The position numbers were made by a program, and so were the translations under genes. Under the pieces are notes generated by a model. It saw nothing but the letters and a program-made list of their open reading frames with translations. It was not told the origin of the DNA and did not search any database. Below, in pieces: positions 25,859-36,115 of a DNA stretch of 64,000 nt; position 1 is the first letter of the stretch; each line of letters begins with the position of its first letter. The stretch comes from Yoonia sp. F2084L (GTDB lineage: Bacteria > Pseudomonadota > Alphaproteobacteria > Rhodobacterales > Rhodobacteraceae): NCBI RefSeq assembly GCF_023015625.1, contig NZ_JALKAH010000006.1, positions 62,001 to 126,000 of the forward strand, read 5' to 3'.

Positions 25859-27227
25859 TAATCGGGCTGGCCTGATGGATGGGTCGGGTTTTCGATAGAG
25901 TTGTGGCATTTGCTGCAATCTGAGGAGAACGAGATGGATTACTTTGTTGGCTTGGACGTATCGCTGCGGTCTGTCACCGTGTGCGTGATTGATGCCGGTG
26001 GCAAGCATGTCTTTGAACGCGTCGTAGCTTGCGAGATCGAGGATATCGTTACCTGCCTGCGCGATGTACCGAAGGGCCAGTGCCGGATCGGCTTTGAGTC
26101 TGGCGCGATGAGCCAGTATCTATACTTCGGGCTTCGAGGTGCTGGCTTTGATGTTGTGTGAATGGAAGCGCGCCAGGTGAATGCGGCGCTGTCCGCGATG
26201 CGGAACAAAACCGATAAAACGGATGCCCGGGGGATCGCGCAAGTGCTGCGATCTGGATGGTTCAGCAAGGTCTGCATCAAGAGCCGCGAAGCACATGCCT
26301 ACCGGGCTCTGCTGAGCAGTCGAAAGGCCGTTCATAAGAAGTGTATCGATCTGGCCAACGAGGTTCGGGGCCTCTTCCGGGTCTTCGGTCTCCGCTTGCC
26401 GTCTCGCGTTGATCAGGGGTCGTTCGATGAGCGGGTCAGGCCGTTGATCGAAGCCGATCCGGATCTGTCACGTGCTCTGCTACCGCTCTTGGACGTGCGC
26501 GCGATGCTCTACAAGACCTATCGTGAGTTGGATAGGCGGGTGAAGCAAGCCGCTAGTCACGATGCGATCTGCCTGCGCTTCATGGCGATCCCTGGCGTGG
26601 GGCCGATCGCGGCCCTCACCTTCCGCGCGGCCGTTGATGACCCGTCACGGTTTACCAGTTCTCGGACAGTGGCCGCGCACTTCGGACTCACGCCGCGACG
26701 ATATCAATCTGGCGAAACCGACAATCCTAGCCGTATCTCCAAAGCGGGCGACCGGGATGTGCGGGCAACTCTGTATGCCGCAGCAAACGCGATGATGATG
26801 CGATCTGTGGCCAGCTCAGAGATCAAAAGCTGGGGGCTGCGGCTGATGAGGCGAAAGGGCCGCCGCCGGGCTGTTGTTGCTGTCGCCCGCAAACTGGCCG
26901 TCATCATGCACCGCATGTGGGTTGACAATACCGAGTTCCGTCACAAACCTTTGGAGGCCACGCTATGATCTGACAACCTTCCAAAGACCAATGAGGCGAT
27001 CGTCCCTCACCGGACGAGGTTTGTAGATGACGCCGAATAAGTCTGCTGCGACTGGCAAGCGCGAGACGAAGCGGGGCGCTCTACGTCCATTCCGACACAT
27101 GCGTGCAGCGGCTCAACCGAACCGGGCCAACAATGACTGCGAATAGAAGCGTGACCCGGATGAGAGACAGTGATCCCAGAGTGCCGAAACCAAACGATGA
27201 AATGAACTTGACCCAAACACCCGATTA
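25859..27227 (+). mobile_element. IS110-family insertion element (boundaries approximate)
   Basis: An IS110-type transposase gene is flanked by noncoding DNA. An 8-bp inverted pair, TAATCGGG (25859-25866) and CCCGATTA (27220-27227), brackets it and may be subterminal repeats as in the IS1111 subgroup. IS110 elements lack true terminal repeats and target duplications, so the ends cannot be fixed from sequence alone. The long 3' noncoding segment (about 260 bp) is where IS1111-type elements carry a bridge RNA. Confidence 0.5.
25934..26968 (+). pseudogene. IS110-family transposase interrupted by an in-frame TGA
   Basis: The reading frame MDYFVGLDVSL... runs to a TGA at 26159-26161 (codon 76) and continues in the same frame as MEARQVNAALSAMRNKTDKTDARG to 26968, about 343 residues in all, normal for the family. 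The RuvC-like DEDD domain (Asp in GLDVS, Glu in FESGAMSQ, Asp in KTDARG) and the C-terminal transposase domain (IPGVGPIAALTFRAAVDDPSRF) are otherwise intact. Relatives have Cys at this place (FDVVCMEARQ), so one base change created the stop. GAGGAG precedes the ATG. The ATG directly after the TGA could restart translation, but the product would lack the first catalytic residues. Confidence 0.85.
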
Positions 27228-27337
27228 TAGACGCCGACCTTGCCTCCATCTTTTGCAAAGTCTGCTTCGCAATCGTTGCATACGAAGCGAAACGGGTCAG
27301 CGTCGGGACGACAACAATCGCTTCAACTGCGGTCCGG
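26969..27337. other. noncoding segment after the transposase
   Basis: About 370 bp without a convincing gene. The left two thirds probably belong to the insertion element, up to the inverted 8-mer at 27220-27227; the remainder leads to the end of the heme oxygenase gene. Short open frames here have no ribosome sites or recognisable motifs. Confidence 0.5.
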
Positions 27338-27940
27338 TCAAGACTGAGAAGATATTGCGAGGAGCAGCCATTTATCAAACGTATCGAATGTTATTGCAGA
27401 TCCCTCTGCAATTTCTGATATCTCAGCAGACCGTCCTTGCTGTTCTTCCATTCTTTCCAGCAAAGCATGCCAGATAGACTTGTTTGGCCGTTGACAGAAG
27501 AACGCATGCGCCTGATGCGGCATTGCCACCCTTAAGTTGCGATAAATCGCCACTGCCCCAAAGCGGGAACCGTGGAGCACATACAGCATCCCCAATGTCT
27601 GAAGTGATGACGAAATGGGCAAAGCAGGCGGTGGCAAGGCCTGCTTCACTCCGAGATCACTATGTATGCGTGCAAGGTCCGGCGCAAATGACAGGGCAGG
27701 CATGAGAGCGTATCTTTTGCGAATAGCTTCTGCATCTTGATAGAATGACAGATACGCTTGAAGGATCGCGCGATACTCCTGCGCAGTGATGTCCGGCGCA
27801 AGAAGACGGCCAATCACCGGATGAACATGCAACGCTTCGTGTACCTGCCGCGTCGCAGTCGCGATCTGGGTCCGGACGGAGACAACGCTGGACGGTTGCG
27901 ATCGTGCGACATCTATTTCGGGAACGTGGCTAAGCTGCAC
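27338..27940 (-). CDS. bphO: heme oxygenase-like protein (biliverdin-forming)
   Basis: A 200-residue heme oxygenase-family protein. RTQIATATRQVHEALHVHP near residues 23-41 corresponds to the proximal-histidine helix of bacterial heme oxygenases, and LGMLYVLHGSRFGAVAIYRNL to the distal Gly-rich helix. It should open heme to biliverdin, the chromophore of bacteriophytochromes. A GTG start at 27940 overlaps the end of the phytochrome gene by 11 bp, a normal bphP-bphO coupling. Upstream of the GTG no clear ribosome site is visible, so translation probably depends on coupling, which the nonsense codon in the partner might reduce. Confidence 0.85.
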   Translation of the reverse strand: MQLSHVPEIDVARSQPSSVVSVRTQIATATRQVHEALHVHPVIGRLLAPDITAQEYRAILQAYLSFYQDAEAIRKRYALMPALSFAPDLARIHSDLGVKQALPPPALPISSSLQTLGMLYVLHGSRFGAVAIYRNLRVAMPHQAHAFFCQRPNKSIWHALLERMEEQQGRSAEISEIAEGSAITFDTFDKWLLLAISSQS

Positions 27941-30812
27941 AACAGGTCAACAGTTTTTCCAGTTCATTTGCCGGCTGAGGCTTTCCGAAATGATAACCTT
28001 GGATCCTGTCGCAGGCCAGATTGGACAGGATGTCTGCTTGTTCAGCATTTTCGACACCTTCGGCAATTGCTTTGATCCCAAGTTGGGTCCCGATATCGAT
28101 CACCGACTTAACAATGTTCTGTGCGGACGAATCTCCGACAATCGGGTCGATCAGGCGCTTATCGATCTTAAGCCGATCTGGCTGGACCATAAGAATCGCA
28201 AGAATCGAACTATGGCCAGAGCCAAAATCGTCCAATTCGATTCCGACACCGGTGGCGCGTAGTGTTTTCAGAATACCCTCATAGTCGATCTCATTCTCAT
28301 CCAGATCAATTGTTTCCAGCAGTTCCAGCGTGAAATGACGGGCGCTTCGTCTAAGACTGACGAGGTCGTTCACAAGCTCGGGGTCGCGAAGCCGATCAAA
28401 TGACACATTAACGGAAATTGGCATGGTTGTAGACGTTCGTTTTTTCCATTCCAACTGAACTTTGATCGCTTTTTTGAACATGGCGCGGTCGATGTCACCC
28501 ATCACGCCCATGTCTTACGCAGTAGCAAGAAACGCTGCCGGGCCAAGGATACCCTTTTTGGGGTGGTTCCATCTTGACAGCATTTCGCAGCCGACAATTC
28601 CTTTGGTCCCTACATCGATTTGTGGCTGAAAATACGGAATAAACTCGTCATCTTCTAATGCACGCTCGATTTCCTGCTCTAAACAGCGACGGGCCTTGCT
28701 CTCATCTTCCATATCCGGCGAAAAGAACGAAAAGGTTCCGCGGCCCTTTGATTTACCGCTGTAAAGGGCGAGGTCCGATCGCGTCAGGATTGCACTGCTT
28801 GGTTCTGCTCCGGCCTCAAACGTTGTAATACCAACTGTGCAGGTGACTGAAATCTCTAGGCCATTGTGGAAAAATGGCCCTTTCAGATAGTTAGCAAAAT
28901 CACCGCAAAGAGCGGAAACCTGTTCTGATTGCAGATTACCCGACATAATGATCGAAAATTCGTCGCCACCAATTCTTGCAACACTTCCGCGTTCAGCCAC
29001 AGCTTGTGTCAGCGCCGCGGCAACATGCACCAGAACAGCATCCCCTGCGAGATGACCGTAGGTATCGTTGATCTTCTTGAAGTGATCGACATCAATATGA
29101 CACAGCCACATTGTGTTAGACCGTTTGCCGCGGGGTGACATTTCGGACAAGAGTTTCTCGAAACCCCGGCGGTTGTAAACGCCGGTAAGCTGGTCATGAT
29201 GCGCCTCATAGCTGGCATGTTTCAATGCATTCCGCATCACCGCATTTGACTGGCGAAGCTGCCGTTCGCGCAACGACTTGTGAAACGACATTTCAATATT
29301 GCGAAGTCCCGATTGCAAGTCGCGCGCAACTTGAACAGTGGCCTCTTCCCAAGGTTTCGAGCAACCCAAGGTGTTTTCCTTATATGAGGCAAAAGAATTC
29401 CGTGGATGCATGACATTATCTGCCGTGTCCGCATAGCGTTCCTTGGCATTCGGATCGCCGGCCCATGTATCGCTTTGTTCTTCTGTTTTGCGAAAAACCT
29501 TTAGCCGGGTCTTTGCATCCCAAGATGCAAAGTGAAGTAGCCCGCCAAATTGTCTTGCGTCCTCAGGTAGATCGCTGCAAAGGCGATGTAAATCGGCGGT
29601 GGCGATATAGTTTCTATCGTGATTGCCTTGCCAAACTTTTGCAAACTGGTCGATCTTGCTTACACTCTGACTTGAAGGAATTTTACCAATGATGAGGTTT
29701 GTGGTCTCAGATTCAAATTGAAGACCTTCAACATCGAGAAGACTCAATATGTCGTCTTGAAAACTTGAGATCACATTCGCGAATTCATCAGGTGTTTCGG
29801 CACTTTGAATGGTCTGCGATATGCGTGACAAAATCTTTCCAGTTTGCTCACTTGCAAGAATGCGTTGACGCTCGGTCAAACGTGCAACATGGTTAGATGC
29901 AAGATCAGATATGACATGGCATAGTGTTAGCTTATCAGGTGGCATCTGGCGCCGCCCCGACATGTTGTGACAAGACAAAAGCCCCCATAATTTTCGGTGC
30001 ACAACAATGCCGATGGTCAGTGTCGCAGAGACCCCCATGTTCGTGAGATAATCAAGGTGAACAGGTGCGGTATAGCGGAATGCCGAATTTGTTTGGTTGA
30101 AAACAACGGGCCGGGATCCATCGTCCGTTGCCACAACGGGTTCTGGTGAGGCAGCAACCTCCATGATTTGGCGTACTTTGTTGCGCAGGAACAGGTCTCG
30201 GGCTGGTCTTGGGATATCACCAGATGGAAACTTGAGCCCAAGAAATGCCGGAACATCAGATCTGCTGCGGGCTTCGGCAAGGACCTCGCCATTTAGATCA
30301 GGGTCAAACTTGTACAACATCACTCTGTCAAAACCGCTGAGTGTCTGGACGCCCTGCACCAATAGATCAAAGTAGTTTGAGTGTTCTACACTGCTATCCC
30401 GCATAAGCACTTCGTGTTCACGCGACAATGACTGAACACAATTGGCAAACACGTGACTTGTGTTTTCCGAGCGCAAAAAGTTCTCGCCGACATAGGTAAG
30501 ATCCACACCAATGTGTGCATCTGCATCAAAAAAACTTGCCCAGACAAATTCACCTTTGCGCAGACGCATAAAACATGAATCGATGCGTTTATCGGTCAGA
30601 ATACTATCGGCGATTGAGTCAGCGTCCCCCTTTTGAAAGACGTCGTCTAACCCTTTGGGTTTATCATAGGCATCGCAAAGCGTTTGGTTCGCGGCGAGTA
30701 TGCACAGGGTCTTGCGGTCCACCACGAGCAATCCAGCACCTTTCTGGATGGCACTGCTCCGTTGTAGAAAAGTTGCCTCGCAAGCAATCTCATCGCGTGG
30801 TGCTTCTTTCAT
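27930..30812 (-). pseudogene. bacteriophytochrome with GGDEF and EAL domains, broken by an in-frame TAA
   Basis: The intact frame would encode about 960 residues: PAS (about 10-110) with the chromophore-binding Cys11 (EIACEATF), GAF (about 130-300) with PSGDIPRPARDLF and YLTNMGVSATL, PHY (about 310-500) with the tongue motif PRNSFASY, GGDEF (about 560-720) with intact GGDEF, and EAL to the end. A TAA at 28515-28517 falls in FLATA-stop-DMGVMGDI, where relatives have Glu (GAA to TAA), and the frame continues unbroken to 27930. The EAL signature reads EML (GCEMLSRW). The start MKEAPRDE has GGAG eight bases upstream. The truncated product would keep the light-sensing and cyclase parts but lose most of the phosphodiesterase domain. 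Confidence 0.87.
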
Positions 30813-31193
30813 CGTCGAATCTCCAAACTGAGCATCCATTTTTCGTGGAAACCAATAAAAATTTGATAAAGAGCGAAGCAATATTGGGCCTTGGCAGGAG
30901 GCGGCGCGTTTCATCGGAAAAGTGCGGATGGCTTTCCAAGCCGTCTTTCTTCCCGATGACAAGCATGATTGAGCGAGCGGGTCTGCTTGCGGTGAGTTAC
31001 TAATGTGTACGATGGCCGCCCAGAATACACCGCAGGTCGGTATTAGGTCTACGTGGCAGGGGTAGTGGTGAGAAGTAAAAGGACGGGTAGGTTATCATGC
31101 TTTTTGGAAAGCTGACTTTCGTTGCGGGATGGAAAGCCAGCAAAGGGGCTCCAAGCCGCCATTCGCATCGCGTCCTTCGCGGTGATCCCAATT
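30813..31193. other. noncoding region upstream of the phytochrome gene
   Basis: About 380 bp with no supported gene. Two overlapping minus-strand open frames (31000-31284 and 31049-31276) have no family features, no good ribosome site, and overlap the DUF2147 gene. Promoter elements of the phytochrome gene must lie here, but none stands out. Confidence 0.4.
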
Positions 31194-31224
31194 GAAAAGG
31201 ACCCACCCGAATAGGCAGGTCCTT
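31194..31224 (-). terminator. probable terminator after the DUF2147 gene
   Basis: AAGGACC (31197-31203) and GGTCCTT (31218-31224) form a 7-bp stem, followed on the minus strand by a short T run. It lies 23 bp after the DUF2147 stop. Confidence 0.55.
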
Positions 31225-31247
31225 CAAATGCGTCACCATAAAGGTTT

Positions 31248-31637
31248 TTACTGCACTCGTACCCAAGTGCCGCCATCCCGACAAATGCCGAATACGCAGC
31301 CGGATACCGATAGCTGATCGCCAGTCAGTTGCAGGCGCGAGCTATAGGTTTTGTCCCGATCCGGCGAATAAACCTTGCCACGGTATTCGCCACCGCCGCT
31401 TGCCACTGTCTCGGAAATGATCTGACGTCCGATGTTGTCTGTTTGCAGCGTCGCACCGCTGGCGTCGAAAGACCGGACCAAGGTCCCACACAAGGCTGCA
31501 CCACAGGGCGCGACCTGAATATGACCGAAGTTACCGTTGTCATCTTGTGCTGTCTGCCACAACCCCTCAAGCGGGTCGGCCAGCGCTGGGGCTGCCAAAG
31601 CAATTAGCGCGGCGGCTGTCATTGCGATTTGTCTCAT
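31248..31637 (-). CDS. DUF2147 family exported protein
   Basis: A 129-residue secreted protein: signal peptide MRQIAMTAAALIALAAPALA, then a compact beta-rich domain with LEGLWQTAQDDNGNFGHIQVAPCG and a second half SGCVFGICRDGGTWVRV. This is the DUF2147 pattern (lipocalin-like fold); function unknown. The ATG at 31637 is better spaced from GGGAGG than the ATG at 31643. It diverges from hisA. Three or four cysteines could form disulfides in the periplasm. Confidence 0.85.
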   Translation of the reverse strand: MRQIAMTAAALIALAAPALADPLEGLWQTAQDDNGNFGHIQVAPCGAALCGTLVRSFDASGATLQTDNIGRQIISETVASGGGEYRGKVYSPDRDKTYSSRLQLTGDQLSVSGCVFGICRDGGTWVRVQ

Positions 31638-31778
31638 ACTCATTTCCTCCCTGAGTTCTGGGGCAGATCATGCGCGGGCAATGGCCACACGATCAAGTAA
31701 GACGTTGGGTCAAAGCCCCACGTTGCAATCCCCCGCAGCCCATGCATAAACACAGGAAAACGTGAAAGGTGCGCCCTG

Positions 31779-32498
31779 ATGATCCTGTATCCTGCCATTG
31801 ATCTGAAAGATGGAAACGCCGTGCGGCTGGTGCATGGGGATATGGATCAGACCACAGTGTTCAATGATGATCCGGCAGCACAGGCGAAAGAATTTGTGGC
31901 GGCAGGCTGCGCATGGCTGCATCTTGTGGACCTCAACGGAGCCTTTGCGGGCGAACCCGTGAACGCGGCCCCGGTTGAGGCGATCCTCAAGGCCTGCCCT
32001 GTGCCCGCCCAACTGGGCGGCGGTATCCGCGATATGGCCACGATTGAACGCTGGTTGGACAAGGGTTTGGCCCGCGTGATCCTTGGCACGGTCGCGGTGG
32101 AGAACCCCGGTCTGGTGCGTGACGCAGCCAAGGCCTTTCCCGGTCAGGTAGCGGTCGGCTTGGACGCGCGCAATGGGCGCGTCGCAACGCGCGGCTGGGC
32201 CGAGGAAACAGATGCGATGGTCACCGACCTTGCCAAATCATTCGAGGACGCTGGCATCGCCGCGATCATTTACACCGACATCCTGCGCGATGGGGCCATG
32301 AAGGGGCCGAACATCGACGCCACCGCTGATCTGGCGCGTGCCGTGGACATTCCTGTGATCGCCTCGGGTGGCGTGTCTTCGATGGATGATCTGACGGCCC
32401 TGAAGGCCACCGGGGTCATCTCAGGCGCAATCTCTGGCCGCGCGCTTTATGATGGGGCGATTGATCTCAAACAGGCGTTGGCACATCTGAAAGGATAG
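31779..32498 (+). CDS. hisA: HisA, phosphoribosylformimino-AICAR-P isomerase
   Basis: A 239-residue (beta-alpha)8 barrel isomerase of histidine synthesis. The N-terminal catalytic Asp is in [15 protein letters not shown] is one phosphate-binding loop, YTDILRDG carries the second catalytic Asp, and IASGGVSS is the second phosphate loop. Length is normal. It leads a plus-strand set hisA-DUF2867, with hisF-hisE a kilobase further on. hisH and hisB are not next to it in this window. Confidence 0.97.
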   Translation: MILYPAIDLKDGNAVRLVHGDMDQTTVFNDDPAAQAKEFVAAGCAWLHLVDLNGAFAGEPVNAAPVEAILKACPVPAQLGGGIRDMATIERWLDKGLARVILGTVAVENPGLVRDAAKAFPGQVAVGLDARNGRVATRGWAEETDAMVTDLAKSFEDAGIAAIIYTDILRDGAMKGPNIDATADLARAVDIPVIASGGVSSMDDLTALKATGVISGAISGRALYDGAIDLKQALAHLKG

Positions 32499-32501
32499 CG
32501 C

Positions 32502-32960
32502 ATGCAATACCCAAATGTCCGCAAGATCGCACTGCCACAGGCAAGCGCTTTGCACAGGCTCCGGGTGCCCGGCGACTTTCTTGATTGCTACAGTGTGGCG
32601 TCGGACATGCACCCACGCGATGCGGCAAACATCATCACCACATTTCCCGGCTGGGCGCAGTTCCTGCTGGTGATCCGCCGTATCGTGACCGCCCCTTTCG
32701 GGCTCGACAATGATGGGCCAGAGGTGGCTGACAAAGTCGGTATTTTTCCGGTTGAGTCCGAGACCCCGCAAGAGCTCATCGCGGGCTTTGACGACAAGCA
32801 CCTGAACTTTCGGGTGTCTGTGCTGTCAGATGACGGCAACATCAGTCTGGCGACATGGGTTGCCCCGCATAACATAGGCGGCCGGATTTACCTGGCCGCC
32901 ATCATGCCGTTTCATATCGCCATTGCGCGCAATGCATTGGCACGGGTGGCACGCGCCTAG
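32502..32960 (+). CDS. DUF2867 family protein
   Basis: A 152-residue protein resembling DUF2867: an N-terminal half with RVPGDFLDCYSV, a central WAQFLLVIRRIVTAPFGL, and a C-terminal HLNFRVSVLSDDGNISLATWVAPHN..GRIYLAAIMPFH. Function unknown. AAGGA lies upstream and the start is 3 bp after hisA, so it is translated from the same message. It overlaps the convergent DUF302 gene by 4 bp. Why it sits between his genes is unclear. Confidence 0.82.
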   Translation: MQYPNVRKIALPQASALHRLRVPGDFLDCYSVASDMHPRDAANIITTFPGWAQFLLVIRRIVTAPFGLDNDGPEVADKVGIFPVESETPQELIAGFDDKHLNFRVSVLSDDGNISLATWVAPHNIGGRIYLAAIMPFHIAIARNALARVARA

Positions 32961-33403
32961 TTCGCGCTCATTGCCTTGTCGGTCAGCATGTTCAAGGCAC
33001 CATTGATCCTGCCGATCACTTCGGCGTCCGGTGCGATATCCAGACCCGCAAGCAAGTCCTCAGCAGGCGTCCACGTCATCTGCGTATTGCCATCCGCGTC
33101 CGCGTAAGCCAGCACCTGCAACGGCAGCACGAGACCCGCGCGAATATCCTGCTCCATCGCCAGTGTGCCCAACGCGGGATTGCCGAAGATAAGCAAGGTG
33201 GCGTCCGGGATCGACTTGCCCACGCTTTCAGCCCCAGCCGCATGATCCACACGGGCAAAGACCGTGGCCCCCGCCCCGTTTACGGCAGCCTCAAGCCCAT
33301 CAATTGTTTCAGCAACCGACAGCGGCGAGGATTTCACCATGTTTTCAGCCCATAGAGGCGCAGCGCATAGCCCGATCAGAGCGGCGGTGAGTGTGATTTT
33401 CAT
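32957..33403 (-). CDS. DUF302 family exported protein
   Basis: A 148-residue protein with a signal peptide ([19 protein letters not shown]) followed by one DUF302 domain: [36 protein letters not shown], then [34 protein letters not shown]302 proteins are small periplasmic alpha/beta proteins without known activity. The start is chosen at the signal peptide; a longer open frame to 33475 lacks initiation features. It lies on the opposite strand inside the his cluster. Confidence 0.87.
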   Translation of the reverse strand: MKITLTAALIGLCAAPLWAENMVKSSPLSVAETIDGLEAAVNGAGATVFARVDHAAGAESVGKSIPDATLLIFGNPALGTLAMEQDIRAGLVLPLQVLAYADADGNTQMTWTPAEDLLAGLDIAPDAEVIGRINGALNMLTDKAMSAN

Positions 33404-33505
33404 GTTGTAGCTCCCATTTCCAGTGCACTGACTAAGCCGCAGATCACCAAGCCAGACCACCCTGCCTCTTCCCATTTCACGCGATTGTGCATAGACGTCA
33501 GCCCC

Positions 33506-34267
33506 ATGTTGAAGACACGCATCATCCCCTGCCTTGACGTCGCCGAAGGGCGCGTCGTGAAAGGCGTGAACTTCGTTGATCTGATTGATGCAGGCGATCC
33601 GGTCGATGCGGCCATCGCCTATAACGCGGCAGGTGCGGACGAGTTGTGTTTTCTGGATATCATGGCCACCCAGGAAAACCGGGGCACGATGTTTGATCTG
33701 GCCACGCGCACGGCCGAGCAGTGCTTTATGCCACTAACCATCGGTGGCGGGGTACGCACGCACCACGACGTGCGCGATCTGCTGCTGGCAGGTGCTGATA
33801 AGGTCAGTTTCAATTCCGCCGCCGTCGCCAACCCCGATGTCGTGGCCGAAGCCGCGATGCGCTTTGGCTCGCAGTGCATCGTCGTGGCGATTGATGCCAA
33901 GACGGTGGCACCCGGCAAATGGGAGATTTTCACCCATGGTGGGCGGCGCGAAACAGGGATTGATGCGGTGGAATTCGCCCGAACCGTCGTTGAAAAAGGG
34001 GCCGGAGAAATTCTGCTGACCTCTATGGACCGCGATGGCACCAAGGCGGGGTTCAACCTGCCGCTGACACGCGCGATTTCGGACGCGGTCAACGTGCCTG
34101 TGATCGCCTCTGGCGGGGTTGGCACGCTGGATCACCTCGTTGAAGGGGTCACCGAAGGTGGCGCATCTGCCGTGCTGGCGGCATCAATTTTCCACTTTGG
34201 CACCTACACCATCGGCGAGGCCAAGGCGCATATGGCCGCTGCCGGTATCCCTGTGAGGCTGACATGA
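33506..34267 (+). CDS. hisF: HisF, imidazole glycerol phosphate synthase cyclase subunit
   Basis: A 253-residue barrel enzyme forming IGP and AICAR with the amidotransferase His[13 protein letters not shown] carries the first catalytic Asp, TIGGGVRT is a phosphate loop, [14 protein letters not shown] contains the second catalytic Asp, and [12 protein letters not shown] the other phosphate loop. HisH is not in the window. A frame from 33485 would add seven residues, but MLKTRI is the conserved start. The stop overlaps hisE by 4 bp. Confidence 0.97.
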   Translation: MLKTRIIPCLDVAEGRVVKGVNFVDLIDAGDPVDAAIAYNAAGADELCFLDIMATQENRGTMFDLATRTAEQCFMPLTIGGGVRTHHDVRDLLLAGADKVSFNSAAVANPDVVAEAAMRFGSQCIVVAIDAKTVAPGKWEIFTHGGRRETGIDAVEFARTVVEKGAGEILLTSMDRDGTKAGFNLPLTRAISDAVNVPVIASGGVGTLDHLVEGVTEGGASAVLAASIFHFGTYTIGEAKAHMAAAGIPVRLT

Positions 34268-34575
34268 CCCTGCAAGAGCTTGCCGATATCATCGCCGCGC
34301 GCAAAGACGCTGATCGCGACAGCAGCTGGACAGCGCAGCTGTTGGCGAAGGGGCCTGAGAAATGCGCAGAGAAATTCGGTGAAGAAGCGATTGAGGCAAT
34401 CATTGAAGCTGTCAAAGGTGACAAAACCGCGCTGACATCAGAAGCGGCAGACGTACTGTATCACCTGCTTGTCATGTTGGCGGCATCTGATGTGCCGCTG
34501 GAAGATGTGATGGCGGAATTGGCAAAGCGACAAGGCATATCGGGCATCGCAGAGAAAGCGTCACGGGGCGCCTGA
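34264..34575 (+). CDS. hisE: HisE, phosphoribosyl-ATP pyrophosphatase
   Basis: A 103-residue all-alpha MazG-like pyrophosphatase for the second step of histidine synthesis. Metal ligands lie in [13 protein letters not shown] and [13 protein letters not shown]. Start overlaps hisF (ATGA). It converges with the Ser/Thr kinase gene 12 bp away. Normal length. Confidence 0.96.
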   Translation: MTLQELADIIAARKDADRDSSWTAQLLAKGPEKCAEKFGEEAIEAIIEAVKGDKTALTSEAADVLYHLLVMLAASDVPLEDVMAELAKRQGISGIAEKASRGA

Positions 34576-34587
34576 CGGGCCTTTGGC

Positions 34588-35910
34588 TTATGATCTGCCG
34601 CGCGCAACCCAGCCAAGAATGTTCGGCGATGAAGCTTCGTTTTCCGCTTTTTTCTGCTGGGCCAGTGCGACCTCTTGCGCTTCGCGCAGCAAACGCTCTT
34701 TTTCCTCAAGTCGTGCTTTTTCCGCAAGCCTGATGGCCTCAGCCGCTGCGCGCTCTTCAGCGCGTTTGCGGGCGGCGACTTCGGCTGTTTCGCGGTTGAA
34801 CTCATCCACCCAAGCCGGGCGGTACCTGTCGCTTCTTGCAGGTCTGGGCGCTTTCGCGACGGGCGCGGACGGCATCAAGGCTTCGCTACGCACGTGCTTG
34901 TTCGTCTCTTCGATCAACTCGCTCAGCGTCTTTGTCAGGCCCTTGGCCTGCGGAATGTTAACCGTTTTGACCTTTTTGCTTTCCTGCTCGATCAGCGACA
35001 GCCACTCCGCCGCGGACTGAATGCGATCTTTGGGTGGCACTGACACGGCCTTGTCAATCGCATCCAGAAAGCTGCTTTCATATTGCGGGAAACGTCCCGC
35101 AAGCGGGACGTAGGGATCATCATTGTTGTTGGTCAGCTCAGCCACACGGGTCTGGCTGTTTGGCGGCGCTTCGCCCGAGATCAGATGATACATGGTCGCA
35201 CCCAGCGCATACAGATCGCTACAGGGCCCTTGGGTGCTGCCCGAGATGTAGAACTCATGCGGGGAATAGCCGTCCTTGACCACTAGCATGGTTGAGACAT
35301 CATTCGTCTTCTTGCTGGCATCTTCGCGCGCGGCACCAAAGTCGATCAACGCGGGGCTGCCCCACTTATCAAGCAGGATGTTGTCGGGCGATATATCGCG
35401 ATGCAGCAGGTCGTGACGGTGCACCAGATCAATCGCGTCCAAAAGTTTGACCATGACGTCACGGATTTGATCAGGGCTCAGCAGATCATCTTCATCGTCG
35501 ATGATGTCCATCAGATCACGCCCGTCAAACAGGTCCAGCACCATGTAGGCGGTGCCGTTTTCTTGAAACGCCTGATGCACGCTGACGATATTGGGGTGGC
35601 GCAGCTTGGCCACACTGCGGGCTTCGCGCATGAACATTTCAACAATATAGCGATACTGGCGTTCATGCGTCGCTGAGTTCACCGTGACGTTGTCTCCAAA
35701 GCGCACACAGATCGATTCAGGAAAACACTCTTTGATCACGACAGCGCGTTCCAGAAAGCTGTCTTTGGCGATGTAGGTGATGCCGAAACCACCGGCACCG
35801 ATTTGCCGATCAATCGTGAATTTCCCATCAAGCAAGACTGATCCAGCGGGCAAGCCCTGACCTTGCGCCTCGTAGGTCTGTGAAGGATCAATTATTCTGG
35901 TCTCTTGCAT
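34588..35910 (-). CDS. Ser/Thr protein kinase with C-terminal coiled coil
   Basis: A 440-residue Hanks-type kinase. GAGGFGITY (37-45) is the Gly loop, VVIKE holds the ATP-lysine, HRDISPDNILL is the catalytic loop, and DFGAARED the metal-binding DFG. The kinase domain ends near 290. The C-terminal part (about 350-440) is a charged Ala/Glu/Arg-rich coiled coil with no transmembrane helix, so the kinase is cytoplasmic, unlike PknB. AAGGA precedes the ATG. The N-terminal TYEAQGQGLPAGSVLLDGKFTI is typical of proteobacterial members. Substrates are unknown. Confidence 0.93.
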   Translation of the reverse strand: MQETRIIDPSQTYEAQGQGLPAGSVLLDGKFTIDRQIGAGGFGITYIAKDSFLERAVVIKECFPESICVRFGDNVTVNSATHERQYRYIVEMFMREARSVAKLRHPNIVSVHQAFQENGTAYMVLDLFDGRDLMDIIDDEDDLLSPDQIRDVMVKLLDAIDLVHRHDLLHRDISPDNILLDKWGSPALIDFGAAREDASKKTNDVSTMLVVKDGYSPHEFYISGSTQGPCSDLYALGATMYHLISGEAPPNSQTRVAELTNNNDDPYVPLAGRFPQYESSFLDAIDKAVSVPPKDRIQSAAEWLSLIEQESKKVKTVNIPQAKGLTKTLSELIEETNKHVRSEALMPSAPVAKAPRPARSDRYRPAWVDEFNRETAEVAARKRAEERAAAEAIRLAEKARLEEKERLLREAQEVALAQQKKAENEASSPNILGWVARGRS

Positions 35911-36115
35911 CGGTCGTCCTTAGTTTCGCGCACGCGGGAAAACAAATACTCGTCAGAAGATATCACTATAGCTAGCGACACAGGGTCGAAGTCAACAAAG
36001 AAGCCTTTGCAATTTAATGCTTTTGCAACTCTTTGGGGTAAATTTCGGTCAAAAATCCAGTGAAAATGAACGGACGATGAACAGCCGGACAACCTGACGC
36101 TGCGGCACCCCGAAC

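Noticed and set aside
26159..26161. TGA in the transposase as a selenocysteine codon
   Set aside because: No SECIS-like hairpin is evident after the codon and IS110 relatives have an ordinary Cys there; a nonsense mutation is simpler.
31000..31284. Minus-strand open frames of 94 and 75 codons upstream of the phytochrome gene
   Set aside because: They overlap the end of the DUF2147 gene in another frame, have no ribosome site and no family-like segments.
32957..33475. Longer DUF302 start at 33475
   Set aside because: The added residues are not signal-like and lack a ribosome site, while [19 protein letters not shown] is a clean signal peptide.
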